From positions 1-64,000 of the forward strand of contig CAJXWA010000002.1 in assembly GCA_913062525.1 (NCBI GenBank): a stretch of 64,000 nt of DNA. The letters run 5' to 3'. This DNA comes from an uncultured Alphaproteobacteria bacterium (GTDB lineage: Bacteria; Pseudomonadota; Alphaproteobacteria; Sneathiellales; Sneathiellaceae). A program made the translations under genes and the position numbers. Positions 40,397 to 50,364 of the stretch are shown piece after piece; positions within the stretch are counted from its first letter, which is position 1, and every line of letters starts with the position of its first letter. The notes below the pieces were generated by a model, which had not been told where the DNA came from, did not search any database, and saw only the letters and a list, made by a program, of their open reading frames with translations.

Positions 40397-41449
40397 CTAT
40401 GGTGTGAGTACAATCCGCCCAGTTGCATTTCCGGCCTTCAGATCCATAAGGGATGCATTGGCATCCTCCATGGGGCGAACTTCATATGGAATAGGAGCAA
40501 CTTTTCCAGCTTGAACAAGTGCCATGAGTTCCCGCATTTCAGCTAACGTTCCCACGTAAGATCCGATGATCGATCGCATCATTAGCGGCAATGTTGGAAG
40601 GGGAAGGGTTATGGAAGAGCCGAAAAGGCCTACCACCACAAGCGTGCCACCTTTTCGTAATATATTAAGGCCAAATCCGGCTGATGATGGCGCACCAACA
40701 AAGTCGATGGCAGCGCCAGCGCCGCCCTTTGTAAGTTCCATCATTTTTTGGACGGCTTCGGGATCACTGTTATCAAATACAGCTGATGCGCCAGCTTCTA
40801 ATGCTGCAGCCCTTTTCGTTTCGTCGATGTCAGCCACGACAATTTTGCACTTCAACACAGATGGCGCGAAATGAACGGCTGAAAGCCCAACGCCGCCGGC
40901 ACCAATAATCACAACGGTGTCGTTCTCGCCCAAATGAGATAATTTTTTAAGAGCACTGTAGGCGGTTAATCCAGAACACGCGTAAGTACAGGCAAGTTCG
41001 GCTGGGATACCATCAAAGGGAATAAGGTATTTGGGGTGAGGGGCGATCACTTCATCAGAATACCCGCCATTGTATCGGGCGCCTAATGTGAGGGGTGACA
41101 TGCACAACAATTCATCTCCCTCTTCGCAACGGGCACAGCTTCCACAACCAATCCATGGGAAAATAATGCGTTTGTCACCAATACTTGCACCTGTGGCATC
41201 CGGGCCCAAAGCAGCGACTTCACCAACAATTTCATGTCCCATAGTGAAGGGGAGGGTCATGCCGCGTTCCGCAAGATCCAATTTCTGTCCACCGCCCATG
41301 TCAAAATAACCTTCCCACAGATGCAAATCACTATGGCAGACACCGCAGGCAGAGATTTTAAGCAGAACTTCAGTTCCGGTTGGGGTTGGGGTTTCGTATT
41401 CGCGGGCTTCGAGGGGTTTTCCAAATTCAATGACTTGTTGGCTACGCAT
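40397..41449 (-). CDS. Zinc-dependent alcohol dehydrogenase family protein
   Basis: CGVCHSDLHLWEG, GHEIVGEVAALG, GCGSCARCEEGDELLC, GAGGVGLSAVHFA. Confidence 0.92.
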   Translation of the reverse strand: MRSQQVIEFGKPLEAREYETPTPTGTEVLLKISACGVCHSDLHLWEGYFDMGGGQKLDLAERGMTLPFTMGHEIVGEVAALGPDATGASIGDKRIIFPWIGCGSCARCEEGDELLCMSPLTLGARYNGGYSDEVIAPHPKYLIPFDGIPAELACTYACSGLTAYSALKKLSHLGENDTVVIIGAGGVGLSAVHFAPSVLKCKIVVADIDETKRAAALEAGASAVFDNSDPEAVQKMMELTKGGAGAAIDFVGAPSSAGFGLNILRKGGTLVVVGLFGSSITLPLPTLPLMMRSIIGSYVGTLAEMRELMALVQAGKVAPIPYEVRPMEDANASLMDLKAGNATGRIVLTP

Positions 41450-41598
41450 GGTCTTAATCTCCCTATTTTTTATTATTATGAAATAACTATAGGCTGACAC
41501 GAATTGAAAACTCAAAATTATTTTTATCTAATTCTTTTTGGGCTTTACCTCCAATTGTGTATATTTTCAAATCTTGAGAAATTGAACAGAGAATTTTT

Positions 41599-42228
41599 GT
41601 GATGCTGACCGAAGTCAATTTACCGTTTATTCTTCTTGCTGCGCTTCTGGCAACTGCGAGCCCAGGGCCTGCGACGCTTGCCATTGCGGGTACATCCATG
41701 AATAGTGGGCGCCGTTATGGTCTTGCACTTGCATCTGGCGTGATGTCAGGTTCTTTGATGTGGTCAGTTTCAGCTGCATTTGGTCTTGGTGCCATAATGC
41801 TCGCTAATGCATGGGTTTTTGAAGTCGTGCGCTATATGGGCGCGTGTTATCTTTTGTATCTAGCCTTTAAATCAATCCGGTCAGCCTTGAAGATATCGGT
41901 TGTCACTACGGATGCAAATGTAGTTCTCAGCCTTAAAGCTGCCTATGCAAAAGGTTTGGCATTGCATCTAACGAACCCAAAAGCGATTTTATTTTTTGGA
42001 GCTTTGTTTTCTGTTGGCATTCCAAAAGATGCATCTTCGTCATCGTTAGCAACGGTGATCATCGCCATCGCTATTCAAAGCTTTATAGTGTTCCATGGTT
42101 ATGCATTTTTGTTTTCAAGCCAACGGGCTATAAATGTATACACCAAGCTTCGGAGAGGTTTCGAAGCCGCGTTTGGACTTGCCTTTGGCGCTGCGGGTGT
42201 AAAAATCCTGACGACACCTGTGGAATAA
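41599..42228 (+). CDS. LysE family translocator
   Basis: ATASPGPATLAIAGTSMNSGRRYGLALASGVMSG; HLTNPKAILFFGALF. Confidence 0.9.
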   Translation: MMLTEVNLPFILLAALLATASPGPATLAIAGTSMNSGRRYGLALASGVMSGSLMWSVSAAFGLGAIMLANAWVFEVVRYMGACYLLYLAFKSIRSALKISVVTTDANVVLSLKAAYAKGLALHLTNPKAILFFGALFSVGIPKDASSSSLATVIIAIAIQSFIVFHGYAFLFSSQRAINVYTKLRRGFEAAFGLAFGAAGVKILTTPVE

Positions 42229-42306
42229 CTTTTAAGCAACTCAAATTTGGGAGACAAATGTGATGGCAACTAAAATTGCTCTTCTTTTTGATTGAATACA
42301 GCAATT

Positions 42307-42320
42307 TTGTTGTATATACA
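42307..42320. promoter_or_regulatory. TTGTTGTATATACA element, copy 1 (putative MarR operator)
   Basis: Exact 14-nt match to 42788..42801; contains perfect palindrome TGTATATACA. Confidence 0.6.
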
Positions 42321-42344
42321 CTTATTTTATAATGGAGGAATGAC

Positions 42345-42770
42345 GTGGCTATATCAATGGAAATGCAAGCTCTCGAAGTTTCAAAATCGTGTATTGTCGC
42401 AAGGCTTCGCAAACTCAACCGCGAAGTTAGCGCTATCTACGAGGATTGTTTTCGGCCCTTTGGTTTAACTGTTGCCCAATTTAACCTTCTGATCTCCATT
42501 GGTGCTCACGGGGAAGCGTCTCCCTCGCGATTAGCAAAAGTATTGTCACTCGAAAAATCCACAGTTAGCCGGAATATAGAAAAAATGCATGCCCATAAGT
42601 GGGTCGAAGTCATTCCGCAAGGGGATAAGCGGGTTCACACTCTTGCATTGTCTGACATCGGTGAAAAGTTGGTAGAGGAAGTTCTTCCAGCGTGGCGGAT
42701 CGCACAGCAAAAAACTGAGAAGACCTACGGCCCACTTACCGACCTCTTGAATAAAGTAACGTTCGTCTGA
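42345..42770 (+). CDS. MarR family transcriptional regulator
   Basis: LTVAQFNLLISIGAHGEASPSRLAKVLSLEKSTVSRNIEKM. Confidence 0.9.
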   Translation: MAISMEMQALEVSKSCIVARLRKLNREVSAIYEDCFRPFGLTVAQFNLLISIGAHGEASPSRLAKVLSLEKSTVSRNIEKMHAHKWVEVIPQGDKRVHTLALSDIGEKLVEEVLPAWRIAQQKTEKTYGPLTDLLNKVTFV

Positions 42771-42787
42771 AGATATATTTCTGAATA

Positions 42788-42801
42788 TTGTTGTATATAC
42801 A
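42788..42801. promoter_or_regulatory. TTGTTGTATATACA element, copy 2 (putative MarR operator)
   Basis: Exact repeat of copy 1, immediately upstream of the 4Fe-4S/SCP2-like gene. Confidence 0.6.
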
Positions 42802-42816
42802 TCTAAGGAAAAAATT

Positions 42817-44124
42817 ATGCTTGATATTATTGGTGCCGATGGGCAAGAAAAATCGAAATCGGGCGGTATAGGGTCAGACTGGTTGCGCCAGCTCTGCTTG
42901 GATTGCGGTGCAGATGACGTTGGTTTTGTTGATATTTCTAGTCCAGAGCTTGATGATCAACGGGCAGATATCTTAAATGTTTTTCCAAGAACAAAATCCT
43001 TGATTTCATTTGTTGTGAAAATGAACAAAGAAAATATCAGGACACCCAAACGATCTGTGGCAAATGTGGATTTCCATCACACTGGGGATGATGTTTTACA
43101 TACAGCGCGCAGTATCGTGAAAAAACTGTCAGCGGAAAAGGTTGGGGGTTTGTACCCCTCAATGGGTTTTCCCATGGAGATGGATGATTTTCCCGGCAAA
43201 ACTTGGGTCATATCCCATAAACCTGTGGCTATAGCCGCAGGGCTAGGGAAAATGGGCATTCACCGCAACATTATCCACCCAAAATTTGGGAATTTCATTT
43301 TGCTTGGTACTGTATTGATTGATCACGAGATTGAAACATACGGGGAGCTTCTTGAATACAACCCATGTTTGGAATGCAAGCTATGTGTTGCTGCCTGCCC
43401 GGTAGGAGCCATTGGACCTGATGGAAATTTTGATTTTGCGGCTTGTTACAATCATAATTATCATGAATTTATGGGCGGCTTTACGGCGCTGACTGAAACC
43501 ATTGCTGATGCTAAAGATGCCAAAGATCTCCGCACAAAAATTGATGATAATGAAAGCGCCTCTTGGTGGCAAAGCCTGTCTTTTGGCGCAAACTATAAGG
43601 CGGCATATTGTCTCGCTGTCTGCCCCGCCGGGGATGATGTCATTGGCCCGTATCTTGAAAATAAATCGGCCTTTAAGAAAGAAATATTGAGACCACTTAC
43701 GGAGAAAAGTGAAGCCATTTATGTGGTGCCTGGCACAGATGCACAAGCCCATGTGGAAAAGCGATTTAAGAATAAACGTGTTCGTCTGATGAGGTCTCAT
43801 CTGAGACCAACATCCATCGCAGGTTTTATTCAAAGTATACCGCTTGTTTTTAATCGTCACAAATCGGATGGCCTAGACATTGTGTATCATTTTGATTTCA
43901 CTGGTAAAGAAGAAATACAGGCAACGGTTACAATCAGAGACAAAACCATTAGCGTTGTGGACGGTCTGCAGGGAATGGCTGATTTTACTTTGAAAGCAGA
44001 TAGCAAGGCATGGCTGTCATTCCTTCGAAAAGATAAATCATTGCCCATGTTATTGCTAACAAGGAAAATCCGGCCCAAAGGCCCAATTAAACATCTGAAG
44101 TCATTTAGCCGATGTGTTCGCTAA
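42817..44124 (+). CDS. QueG-like 4Fe-4S protein with C-terminal SCP2-like domain
   Basis: CLECKLCVAACPVGAIG and CLAVCPAGDD clusters, GLGKMGIHRNIIHPKFGNFILLG; C-terminal IVYHFDFTGKEEIQATVTIRDKTISVVDGLQGMADFTLKADSKAWLSFL resembles SCP2. Confidence 0.75.
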   Translation: MLDIIGADGQEKSKSGGIGSDWLRQLCLDCGADDVGFVDISSPELDDQRADILNVFPRTKSLISFVVKMNKENIRTPKRSVANVDFHHTGDDVLHTARSIVKKLSAEKVGGLYPSMGFPMEMDDFPGKTWVISHKPVAIAAGLGKMGIHRNIIHPKFGNFILLGTVLIDHEIETYGELLEYNPCLECKLCVAACPVGAIGPDGNFDFAACYNHNYHEFMGGFTALTETIADAKDAKDLRTKIDDNESASWWQSLSFGANYKAAYCLAVCPAGDDVIGPYLENKSAFKKEILRPLTEKSEAIYVVPGTDAQAHVEKRFKNKRVRLMRSHLRPTSIAGFIQSIPLVFNRHKSDGLDIVYHFDFTGKEEIQATVTIRDKTISVVDGLQGMADFTLKADSKAWLSFLRKDKSLPMLLLTRKIRPKGPIKHLKSFSRCVR

Positions 44125-44137
44125 GCCAATGACGATG

Positions 44138-45178
44138 CTATGAGGCGCCTTTTCTTAAAATAACCTTGATAATGATAGGGGTTACAAAAACGATGGCAAA
44201 CAAGCGCATGGCATGATGGGTCGTCACAAACGCTGGATCAACGCCGAGCGATAGAGCGGCTAGTGCCATTTCCGCAAAACCACCGGGCGATAGGGCGAGG
44301 ATCAATGCCTCAAACGAATGCCCGGTGATCAGGGATAGAAAATAGGCACTTGAAAACGTCACGGAGAGCATGAGAACAGTCATGCCCATGGCGAGAAGAA
44401 TTACGCGGCCTACTTCTTTGAAGGATATGCCAAAGAAACGAGAGCCTAGCGCGCTGCCCAATATCAGTTGGATGATGATCGAGGCAAGTTCAGGCGGCTC
44501 GCTTGTAATGGCTCCACTTAAATGAACCGCCGCACTGAGTATCAAAGGACCTGTCAGACGGTGAGCTGGAATTCTGCAGATTTTTGCTAGGAACACCCCC
44601 GTAATAGCGATTACGACTAAGGAGATAGTTTCTTGCAGACTCCAATACTGGATATCATCAGTGAGACTGATCTTTTCCAAGTCAAACCAGTAGGTCAATA
44701 CAAACGGGATAAATAGAAGGACAGATACAACGCGACAGGCATGTGTGAGTGTCAGTTTTTTGATGTCGGCGCCGGCTTCCTCGCCCATGATTGACATTTC
44801 GGACAGCCCACCGGGCAATCCAGAAAAAAGCGCTGTAACCGCGTCCATGCCGGCAATTTTTCGGCAATAAACTTGGCCGATTGTCGTGATAACAGCAACG
44901 TAAATAACGGCGGCCGTAAGGGTAGGTATCCAATTGGGCACTTGGTCGATAACTTCAGGGGTAAATGTACCCCCAAGCATGATACCGATAACTATAATAA
45001 TGTAATTTCGGATGCTTTTTGAGACTTCAATGGGAGCCCCTAGCAAGCTTGCAAGTAAAGTTGCGCAAAGCGCGCCCAACAACCACGGCAGCGGGAAGTG
45101 CATTGCACTGAATAAAATCCCGCCCGCACAGCCGATGCTAAGGGCAAGTGCGAAGCGGGTAAGGGATGAGTTGATCAT
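44138..45178 (-). CDS. AbrB family transporter/regulator membrane protein
   Basis: LPWLLGALCATLLASLLGAPIEV; GLPGGLSEMSIMGEEAGADIKKLTLTHACRV. Confidence 0.85.
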   Translation of the reverse strand: MINSSLTRFALALSIGCAGGILFSAMHFPLPWLLGALCATLLASLLGAPIEVSKSIRNYIIIVIGIMLGGTFTPEVIDQVPNWIPTLTAAVIYVAVITTIGQVYCRKIAGMDAVTALFSGLPGGLSEMSIMGEEAGADIKKLTLTHACRVVSVLLFIPFVLTYWFDLEKISLTDDIQYWSLQETISLVVIAITGVFLAKICRIPAHRLTGPLILSAAVHLSGAITSEPPELASIIIQLILGSALGSRFFGISFKEVGRVILLAMGMTVLMLSVTFSSAYFLSLITGHSFEALILALSPGGFAEMALAALSLGVDPAFVTTHHAMRLFAIVFVTPIIIKVILRKGAS

Positions 45179-45186
45179 TGAAAGAT

Positions 45187-46704
45187 TTAGTCTCCGTCGG
45201 CCACGTTGATGGAGTTTGTTTTTAATCTGTATTTTCGGAAAATGGGAATAACGATTAACAGAACTCCAACCAGCAATAGGCCCAACGTCATTGGGCGTTC
45301 ATACATGAATGCAGCCCCATCTGTTAAATTTACAGCGCGGGCGAAATTATTTTCCATCATACCCCCAAGAATGAACCCAATGAGAAGCGGAGGCAGTGGA
45401 TAATCCGCAAACCGGAGGAGGGTTGCTCCTATTCCAAGTCCTATCAAAATTAGCAACTCTGTTGCGTTATTCTGGCCTATATAGGCGCCGATCATTGTGA
45501 AAAATAGAATAAACGGAATTAGATAATTGCGCGGTATTGTTAGAAGTTTGGCGATATAAGGGATCATCGGCAGGTTGAGGATTAAAAGAACCACATTGCC
45601 AATGTACATTGAAATAATAACGGCCCAAAAAATCGATGGATTGTCGATCATTAGCCGTGGCCCGGGGTTGACGTTAAGGGCAACCAGAGCACCAAGCAAA
45701 ATAGCAGTTGTCCCAGATCCCGGAATTCCTAATGTGAGCAACGGCACGAATGATCCGGTGCAAGCTGCATTATTTGCAGCTTCTGGGGCCGCGAGCCCTT
45801 TGATGGATCCTTTGCCAAACTCCTCCTGCTCGGCTCCCTTAGCAATGTTCCGCTCAACCGCATAACCAAGGAAAGAGGCGATGGTGGCTCCAGCACCAGG
45901 CATCACACCAATTAAGAAGCCTTGAATAGATTGGCGGGCAATGACAGGAGCAATTTTTTTGGCCTCTTCTTTGGTGATGCGCAAATCTTTAATGGCTTGG
46001 TTATTCGCGCTGGTATTGCTTTTGTTTGGATTAAGAACAAGGAACAGGGCTTCGGGCAAGGCAAACAACGCCATAGCCAGTGTTACAAAGCTGAAACCTG
46101 ATTGAAGGTCTGAAAGTCCCATTGTAAAACGAGGAGCATTGAATAAGGCAGACTCGCCGACAGTTGCCAGCATCAAACCCGCGATTGTCATCATTAATGC
46201 CTTGGCAACTTTACCTGAACCGGCAAACGCAGCAATGGCGGACAGGCCAACAACCATTAACGCAAAGTACACAGCGGAATGGAAAAGGAGTGCAACGCTA
46301 GAAAGAGCTGGCGCAAAGAATAACAGGAGAATAGCGCCCACTGTTCCGCCGCAGAAGGAGGAAATAGCCGCAATGGTAAGGGCTTTACCGGCTTTACCTT
46401 GCCGTGCCATTGGATAACCGTCGAAGGCTGTTGCGACGGTGCCAGCAACCCCCGGTGCATTTATTAGAATTGAAGAAGTGGAGCCACCAAAAATGGCGCC
46501 GTAATAGACGCCTGCCAGCAAAATAAGGGCGGCAGATGGATCACCAATGTTGATCGCCACAGGGATCATTATGGCAATAATCGACATAGGGCCAAGCCCC
46601 GGAAGCATGCCGATCAAGGTGCCGATTAGACAGCCAAATACGACAAGAAATAGATTTTGTAAGGAAAAGGCCGTTTCTAGGCCAAGCATAATACCTTCAA
46701 GCAT
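45187..46704 (-). CDS. tctA: Tripartite tricarboxylate transporter permease TctA
   Basis: GMLPGLGPMSIIAIMIPVA, GAIFGGSTSSILINAPGVAGTVATAFDGYPMARQGKAGKALTIAA. Confidence 0.93.
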   Translation of the reverse strand: MLEGIMLGLETAFSLQNLFLVVFGCLIGTLIGMLPGLGPMSIIAIMIPVAINIGDPSAALILLAGVYYGAIFGGSTSSILINAPGVAGTVATAFDGYPMARQGKAGKALTIAAISSFCGGTVGAILLLFFAPALSSVALLFHSAVYFALMVVGLSAIAAFAGSGKVAKALMMTIAGLMLATVGESALFNAPRFTMGLSDLQSGFSFVTLAMALFALPEALFLVLNPNKSNTSANNQAIKDLRITKEEAKKIAPVIARQSIQGFLIGVMPGAGATIASFLGYAVERNIAKGAEQEEFGKGSIKGLAAPEAANNAACTGSFVPLLTLGIPGSGTTAILLGALVALNVNPGPRLMIDNPSIFWAVIISMYIGNVVLLILNLPMIPYIAKLLTIPRNYLIPFILFFTMIGAYIGQNNATELLILIGLGIGATLLRFADYPLPPLLIGFILGGMMENNFARAVNLTDGAAFMYERPMTLGLLLVGVLLIVIPIFRKYRLKTNSINVADGD

Positions 46705-46719
46705 TGATATGTCTCCAGC

Positions 46720-47199
46720 TTAGCCCATGAACCATGGAAGTGGTTTTAAAAAAATACCGAGAACTTCTTGCACTAAATACCAGATTGTTCCGGCTCCAAT
46801 CAGTGAGGAGGCAAGCATTATATGCAGTCTGCGTTCCCCCAAAATCCAGCCACAGCCAACGAGAAAGGCCACAGTGGAGGGAATAAAACCTAAGGGGCGT
46901 AGCAAAACAGCGTACAGGGTCATCGCAATGAGAAGACCAAGCGCTTGTCCCCAGTTATAGTCTCGCAAACGACTAAAATCTATATCGCCATCAGTGAGGC
47001 TTTCGGCGGGCACCTGCTTTTTTGACAGAATAATAATGCTAGAAATAAGGATACCCAAAACACTTAACGCCAGTGGCATGGTGTTTGGTAAGAAGACCAT
47101 GTTCAGTTCAAACGGTAGCAATGGATAAGTGTATGATGCATACCCGTAAACTATCGAAACCGTCAGAAAAAGCACGGCAATGCACTTGTCCAATGTCAT
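46720..47199 (-). CDS. tctB: Tripartite tricarboxylate transporter TctB
   Basis: 4-TM 159 aa protein between tctC and tctA; GFIPSTVAFLVGCGWILGERRL. Confidence 0.85.
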   Translation of the reverse strand: MTLDKCIAVLFLTVSIVYGYASYTYPLLPFELNMVFLPNTMPLALSVLGILISSIIILSKKQVPAESLTDGDIDFSRLRDYNWGQALGLLIAMTLYAVLLRPLGFIPSTVAFLVGCGWILGERRLHIMLASSLIGAGTIWYLVQEVLGIFLKPLPWFMG

Positions 47200-47232
47200 G
47201 CGCTGGAACTCCTATTACATATGTTTTGAGGA

Positions 47233-47257
47233 CCGGAACTCCTATTCGAAGTTCCGG
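47233..47257 (-). repeat. Hairpin in tctC-tctB intergenic region
   Basis: CCGGAACT ... AGTTCCGG perfect 8-bp arms. Confidence 0.6.
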
Positions 47258-47269
47258 CTAAATTTGGCG

Positions 47270-48253
47270 CTAGAGGAAGCCTAGCTTTTTCATCAAATCT
47301 TTGATGACAGCTTCTTGGTTGCCAAGGAAGCTTTTGAAGTCAGCGCCCGAGTTATGGATGTTGACCCAGCCGTTGCGTTTGCGAACAACTTCCCATTCAG
47401 GAGTGCTATACATTTTGGTAATGGCTGCGCGGTATGCATCTGCTTTAGCGGCAGGAAGGCCCGGTGCAGCAAAGAACCCACGCCAGTTTACAAACTCAGC
47501 GTCATAGCCAAGTTCCTTCAATGTTGGCGCATCTTTAAACGCATCGTTTCTTTCAGGGCCAGTCATGCCGATGATTTTAACTTCACCTGCTTTAGCAAGG
47601 GCTACAGCCTCAGAGAAACCAGTTGAAAGCGCTTGGATTTCGCCGGAAAGAAGAGCTGCCATGGCTTTACCGCCAGCATCATATGGAATGTATTTTACTT
47701 TGGTTGGGTCTTCCCCCGCAGATTGCATAGCAAGAGCTGCAACCAAGTGATCCATGCCGCCGGGTACTGATCCGCCGCCAATAGCGACACTTCTTGGGTT
47801 TGCTTTATAGGCAGTCACAAGATCTTTAAAGGAATTTAGTTTGCTGTCTTTTCCAACAACAAATGCTGCGTAATCACCGATTGTACCGGCGATCATTGTA
47901 AGATCGCGGAAATTATGAGGAAAACGCCCAACAAGCGAGCGGATAATGATGGGAGTTGAGTTGACCATCAATGTCCAGTGGCTGGATGCAGCATTTTCAA
48001 TAAGATACCCAATGGCTTTACCACCGCCGCCACCAGACATGTTTTCATAAGAAGCCGTACCGACAATGCCAGATTTTGTTAGTGCTTCACCAGTACCGCG
48101 GGCCGTTCCATCCCAACCACCACCAGCTCCGCCGGGGATAAGGAAGTGGAGTTTTTCAAGATCAGCAGCTTGTGCCGGTGCTGCACTCATTACAGCCGTA
48201 ATACCGACAACCGCAAGCGCAGAAAAAACTGCGCGACGTGAAAATTTATACAT
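47270..48253 (-). CDS. tctC: Tripartite tricarboxylate transporter substrate-binding protein TctC
   Basis: Signal peptide; LHFLIPGGAGGGWDGTARGTGEALTKSGIV; GGMDHLVAALAMQSAGEDPTKVKYIPYDAGGKAMAALLSGE. Confidence 0.92.
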   Translation of the reverse strand: MYKFSRRAVFSALAVVGITAVMSAAPAQAADLEKLHFLIPGGAGGGWDGTARGTGEALTKSGIVGTASYENMSGGGGGKAIGYLIENAASSHWTLMVNSTPIIIRSLVGRFPHNFRDLTMIAGTIGDYAAFVVGKDSKLNSFKDLVTAYKANPRSVAIGGGSVPGGMDHLVAALAMQSAGEDPTKVKYIPYDAGGKAMAALLSGEIQALSTGFSEAVALAKAGEVKIIGMTGPERNDAFKDAPTLKELGYDAEFVNWRGFFAAPGLPAAKADAYRAAITKMYSTPEWEVVRKRNGWVNIHNSGADFKSFLGNQEAVIKDLMKKLGFL

Positions 48254-48454
48254 AAAATTTTGCCTCCCATTAGGTTTTTGTAATATGGCGTATCGCACAA
48301 GTCGAAGGGTGAATAAAGTTATACTCTAACGTTTACTTAGAATCCGAAATGTCGTCCCCGTTTCACCCAACCGCTGTACCCTGAAATACAACCATTTATA
48401 CACCGTAACTGTTGAACCTGTCGGGAACCTGTCATTAGTCCATAAAAGTATGAA

Positions 48455-49588
48455 TTACGGGAGTTGGAGGGTTTTTCTCCAACGTTTGAGGATTTTCTTC
48501 CGCTTTTGTTGATCCAAATAGACAAGCAATCCGGGGCTCACCTTTATAGGGCGCAAACTGCTTTTTTCATCATGTAGAGAGCGGAGCAGGGGGTGAGGGC
48601 TTTTTACGCTAGCTTTAATGGGGTTCAGCTGAGCTTTGTTAGCGATTTGTGTTTGGCCCCGTTCAGATAGTAAATATTCTAGGAATAACCGCCCAGCTAC
48701 GTGAGAATTCGCGGCTTTGGGAATTATAGCGAGCCTTGAAAAGACGATGGTATAATCTTCAGGCAAAATTACACCAAGATTGGGGTTGTCGTTCAATTGT
48801 GAGATCGCATAAGTTCCAAGCACATTGTAGCCAAGTTTCAGGTCGCCTGAACTCACACCGTCAATGATTTTGGAGCTTTGACTATAGAGTTTGACGCCAT
48901 TGTCACTCATGGCACGGATCAAATCCCATGTGCCGCTATACTGGCTGTCATCACGGCTAAAAAACATGTACCCAAGGCCGCTTTTCGCAATATTATAGGT
49001 TGCCAGTTTCCCATATAGGTCTGGCGGGCGAGTTTCCAGAAATGCAATAAGATCGGATCTGTTCTTTGGTAGTGGCCTGTTTTTGAAATAGGGTTTGTTG
49101 TAAATGATTACTGCGGGTTCGAGAGTCGTGCCGAAGGCTTCATTTCGCCATACAGCCCAGTTCGGTATATCGCTTGGGATTGAGATGTCGACTTTTCGCG
49201 CGTATCCGTCGTTAGCAAGTTTGATTTGTAAGTCCATTGCCGAACTAATGGCAATATCGGCACCTTGCGTATTCGTGTCCTTTTCTCTTTTAACACGCTG
49301 GAATAATTCGCGACTTTGGAGCTCGAAATAACGAACTTTCGCAAAGGGGTATAATTTTTGAAAATCTTTGATCAACCCGACCATGGCCTTGTTATCTGTC
49401 GTGCCGTATATGGTCAGATGTCGAAGGATAACTTCGTTACTCGCTGAACCAATTTGCTCCGTAAATTCGTGTTTCAGCGGCGGATATAAAAACTCGCCTG
49501 CGGGACTATTATTTGGGGAAAAGAGACACAAGAACAACAGCGTGAAAACGCAGGTATTCTTGAAGAAAGATATAAAAACAGAATTCAT
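48455..49588 (-). CDS. Extracellular (ABC/iron-type) substrate-binding protein, likely partner of the TctDE-like system
   Basis: Signal peptide; GTTLEPAVIIYNKPYF; GYNVLGTYAISQLNDNPNLGVILPEDYTIVFSRLAIIPKAANS; divergent from the RR/HK genes. Confidence 0.8.
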   Translation of the reverse strand: MNSVFISFFKNTCVFTLLFLCLFSPNNSPAGEFLYPPLKHEFTEQIGSASNEVILRHLTIYGTTDNKAMVGLIKDFQKLYPFAKVRYFELQSRELFQRVKREKDTNTQGADIAISSAMDLQIKLANDGYARKVDISIPSDIPNWAVWRNEAFGTTLEPAVIIYNKPYFKNRPLPKNRSDLIAFLETRPPDLYGKLATYNIAKSGLGYMFFSRDDSQYSGTWDLIRAMSDNGVKLYSQSSKIIDGVSSGDLKLGYNVLGTYAISQLNDNPNLGVILPEDYTIVFSRLAIIPKAANSHVAGRLFLEYLLSERGQTQIANKAQLNPIKASVKSPHPLLRSLHDEKSSLRPIKVSPGLLVYLDQQKRKKILKRWRKTLQLP

Positions 49589-49698
49589 TATGTCTATTGT
49601 CCGTGGCAAAGGGCTCAAGCCAAGGCCTTGCAGAACTGACTGTAGCAAAGAATTCTAACTGTTCCATCTAAATCTTAAACAGGTTAGTGTGACGGGTT

Positions 49699-50364
49699 AT
49701 GAGGGTACTAATTGTTGAAGATAACGCCGCTTTAGCGAATGGGGTTTTTACCGCACTCGACACGATCGGGCTCGCCGTAGATGTTTTGAACGATGGGCTA
49801 GAAGCGGACGAAGTTTTAAGAGTACAACAATATGATGTTGTTGTGTTGGACTTGAACCTGCCAGGACTGGACGGGCTTGATGTTCTCGCTAACATGAGGT
49901 CACGAAGTGATAACACTCCGGTTCTCGTGCTCACCGCGCGAGATCATATATCAGACCGTGTTGCGGGCTTGGACCTTGGCGCTGACGATTATCTAACCAA
50001 GCCGTTTGAGCTTATTGAATTAGAGGCGCGGGTCAGGGCGCTTTTGCGAAGGAATAGCGAAAATAAATCACCTGTGATTGAACTGGGTACCCTTAGTTTT
50101 AATTCAGTCGCGCGGACGACCCATATCGGCAGTCAGGTGTTGGATCTCCCAAAACGAGAATTTTGTCTACTAGAGCTGTTTATATCAAAAATCGGGCAGG
50201 TCATTAGTAAAGATCAAATCGCTGATGGTTTAGCCAATTTTGATGAAGATGTAACTTCAAATGCCGTTGAGATTTATGTGAGCCGTTTGCGTAAAAAAAT
50301 TCAAATAAGTGGGATCAATATCAAAACAGTCAGAGGTCTGGGCTACCTTATGGAAAGGCCGTAA
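49699..50364 (+). CDS. OmpR-family response regulator (TctD-like)
   Basis: MRVLIVEDNAALANGV...VVLDLNLPGLDGLDVL; C-terminal winged helix SNAVEIYVSRLRKKI...VRGLGYLME. Confidence 0.92.
   Translation: MRVLIVEDNAALANGVFTALDTIGLAVDVLNDGLEADEVLRVQQYDVVVLDLNLPGLDGLDVLANMRSRSDNTPVLVLTARDHISDRVAGLDLGADDYLTKPFELIELEARVRALLRRNSENKSPVIELGTLSFNSVARTTHIGSQVLDLPKREFCLLELFISKIGQVISKDQIADGLANFDEDVTSNAVEIYVSRLRKKIQISGINIKTVRGLGYLMERP

Noticed and set aside
43381-43860. 159-aa minus ORF inside the 4Fe-4S gene
   Set aside because: Antisense to conserved Cys clusters; Ile/Lys/Phe-rich shadow translation.
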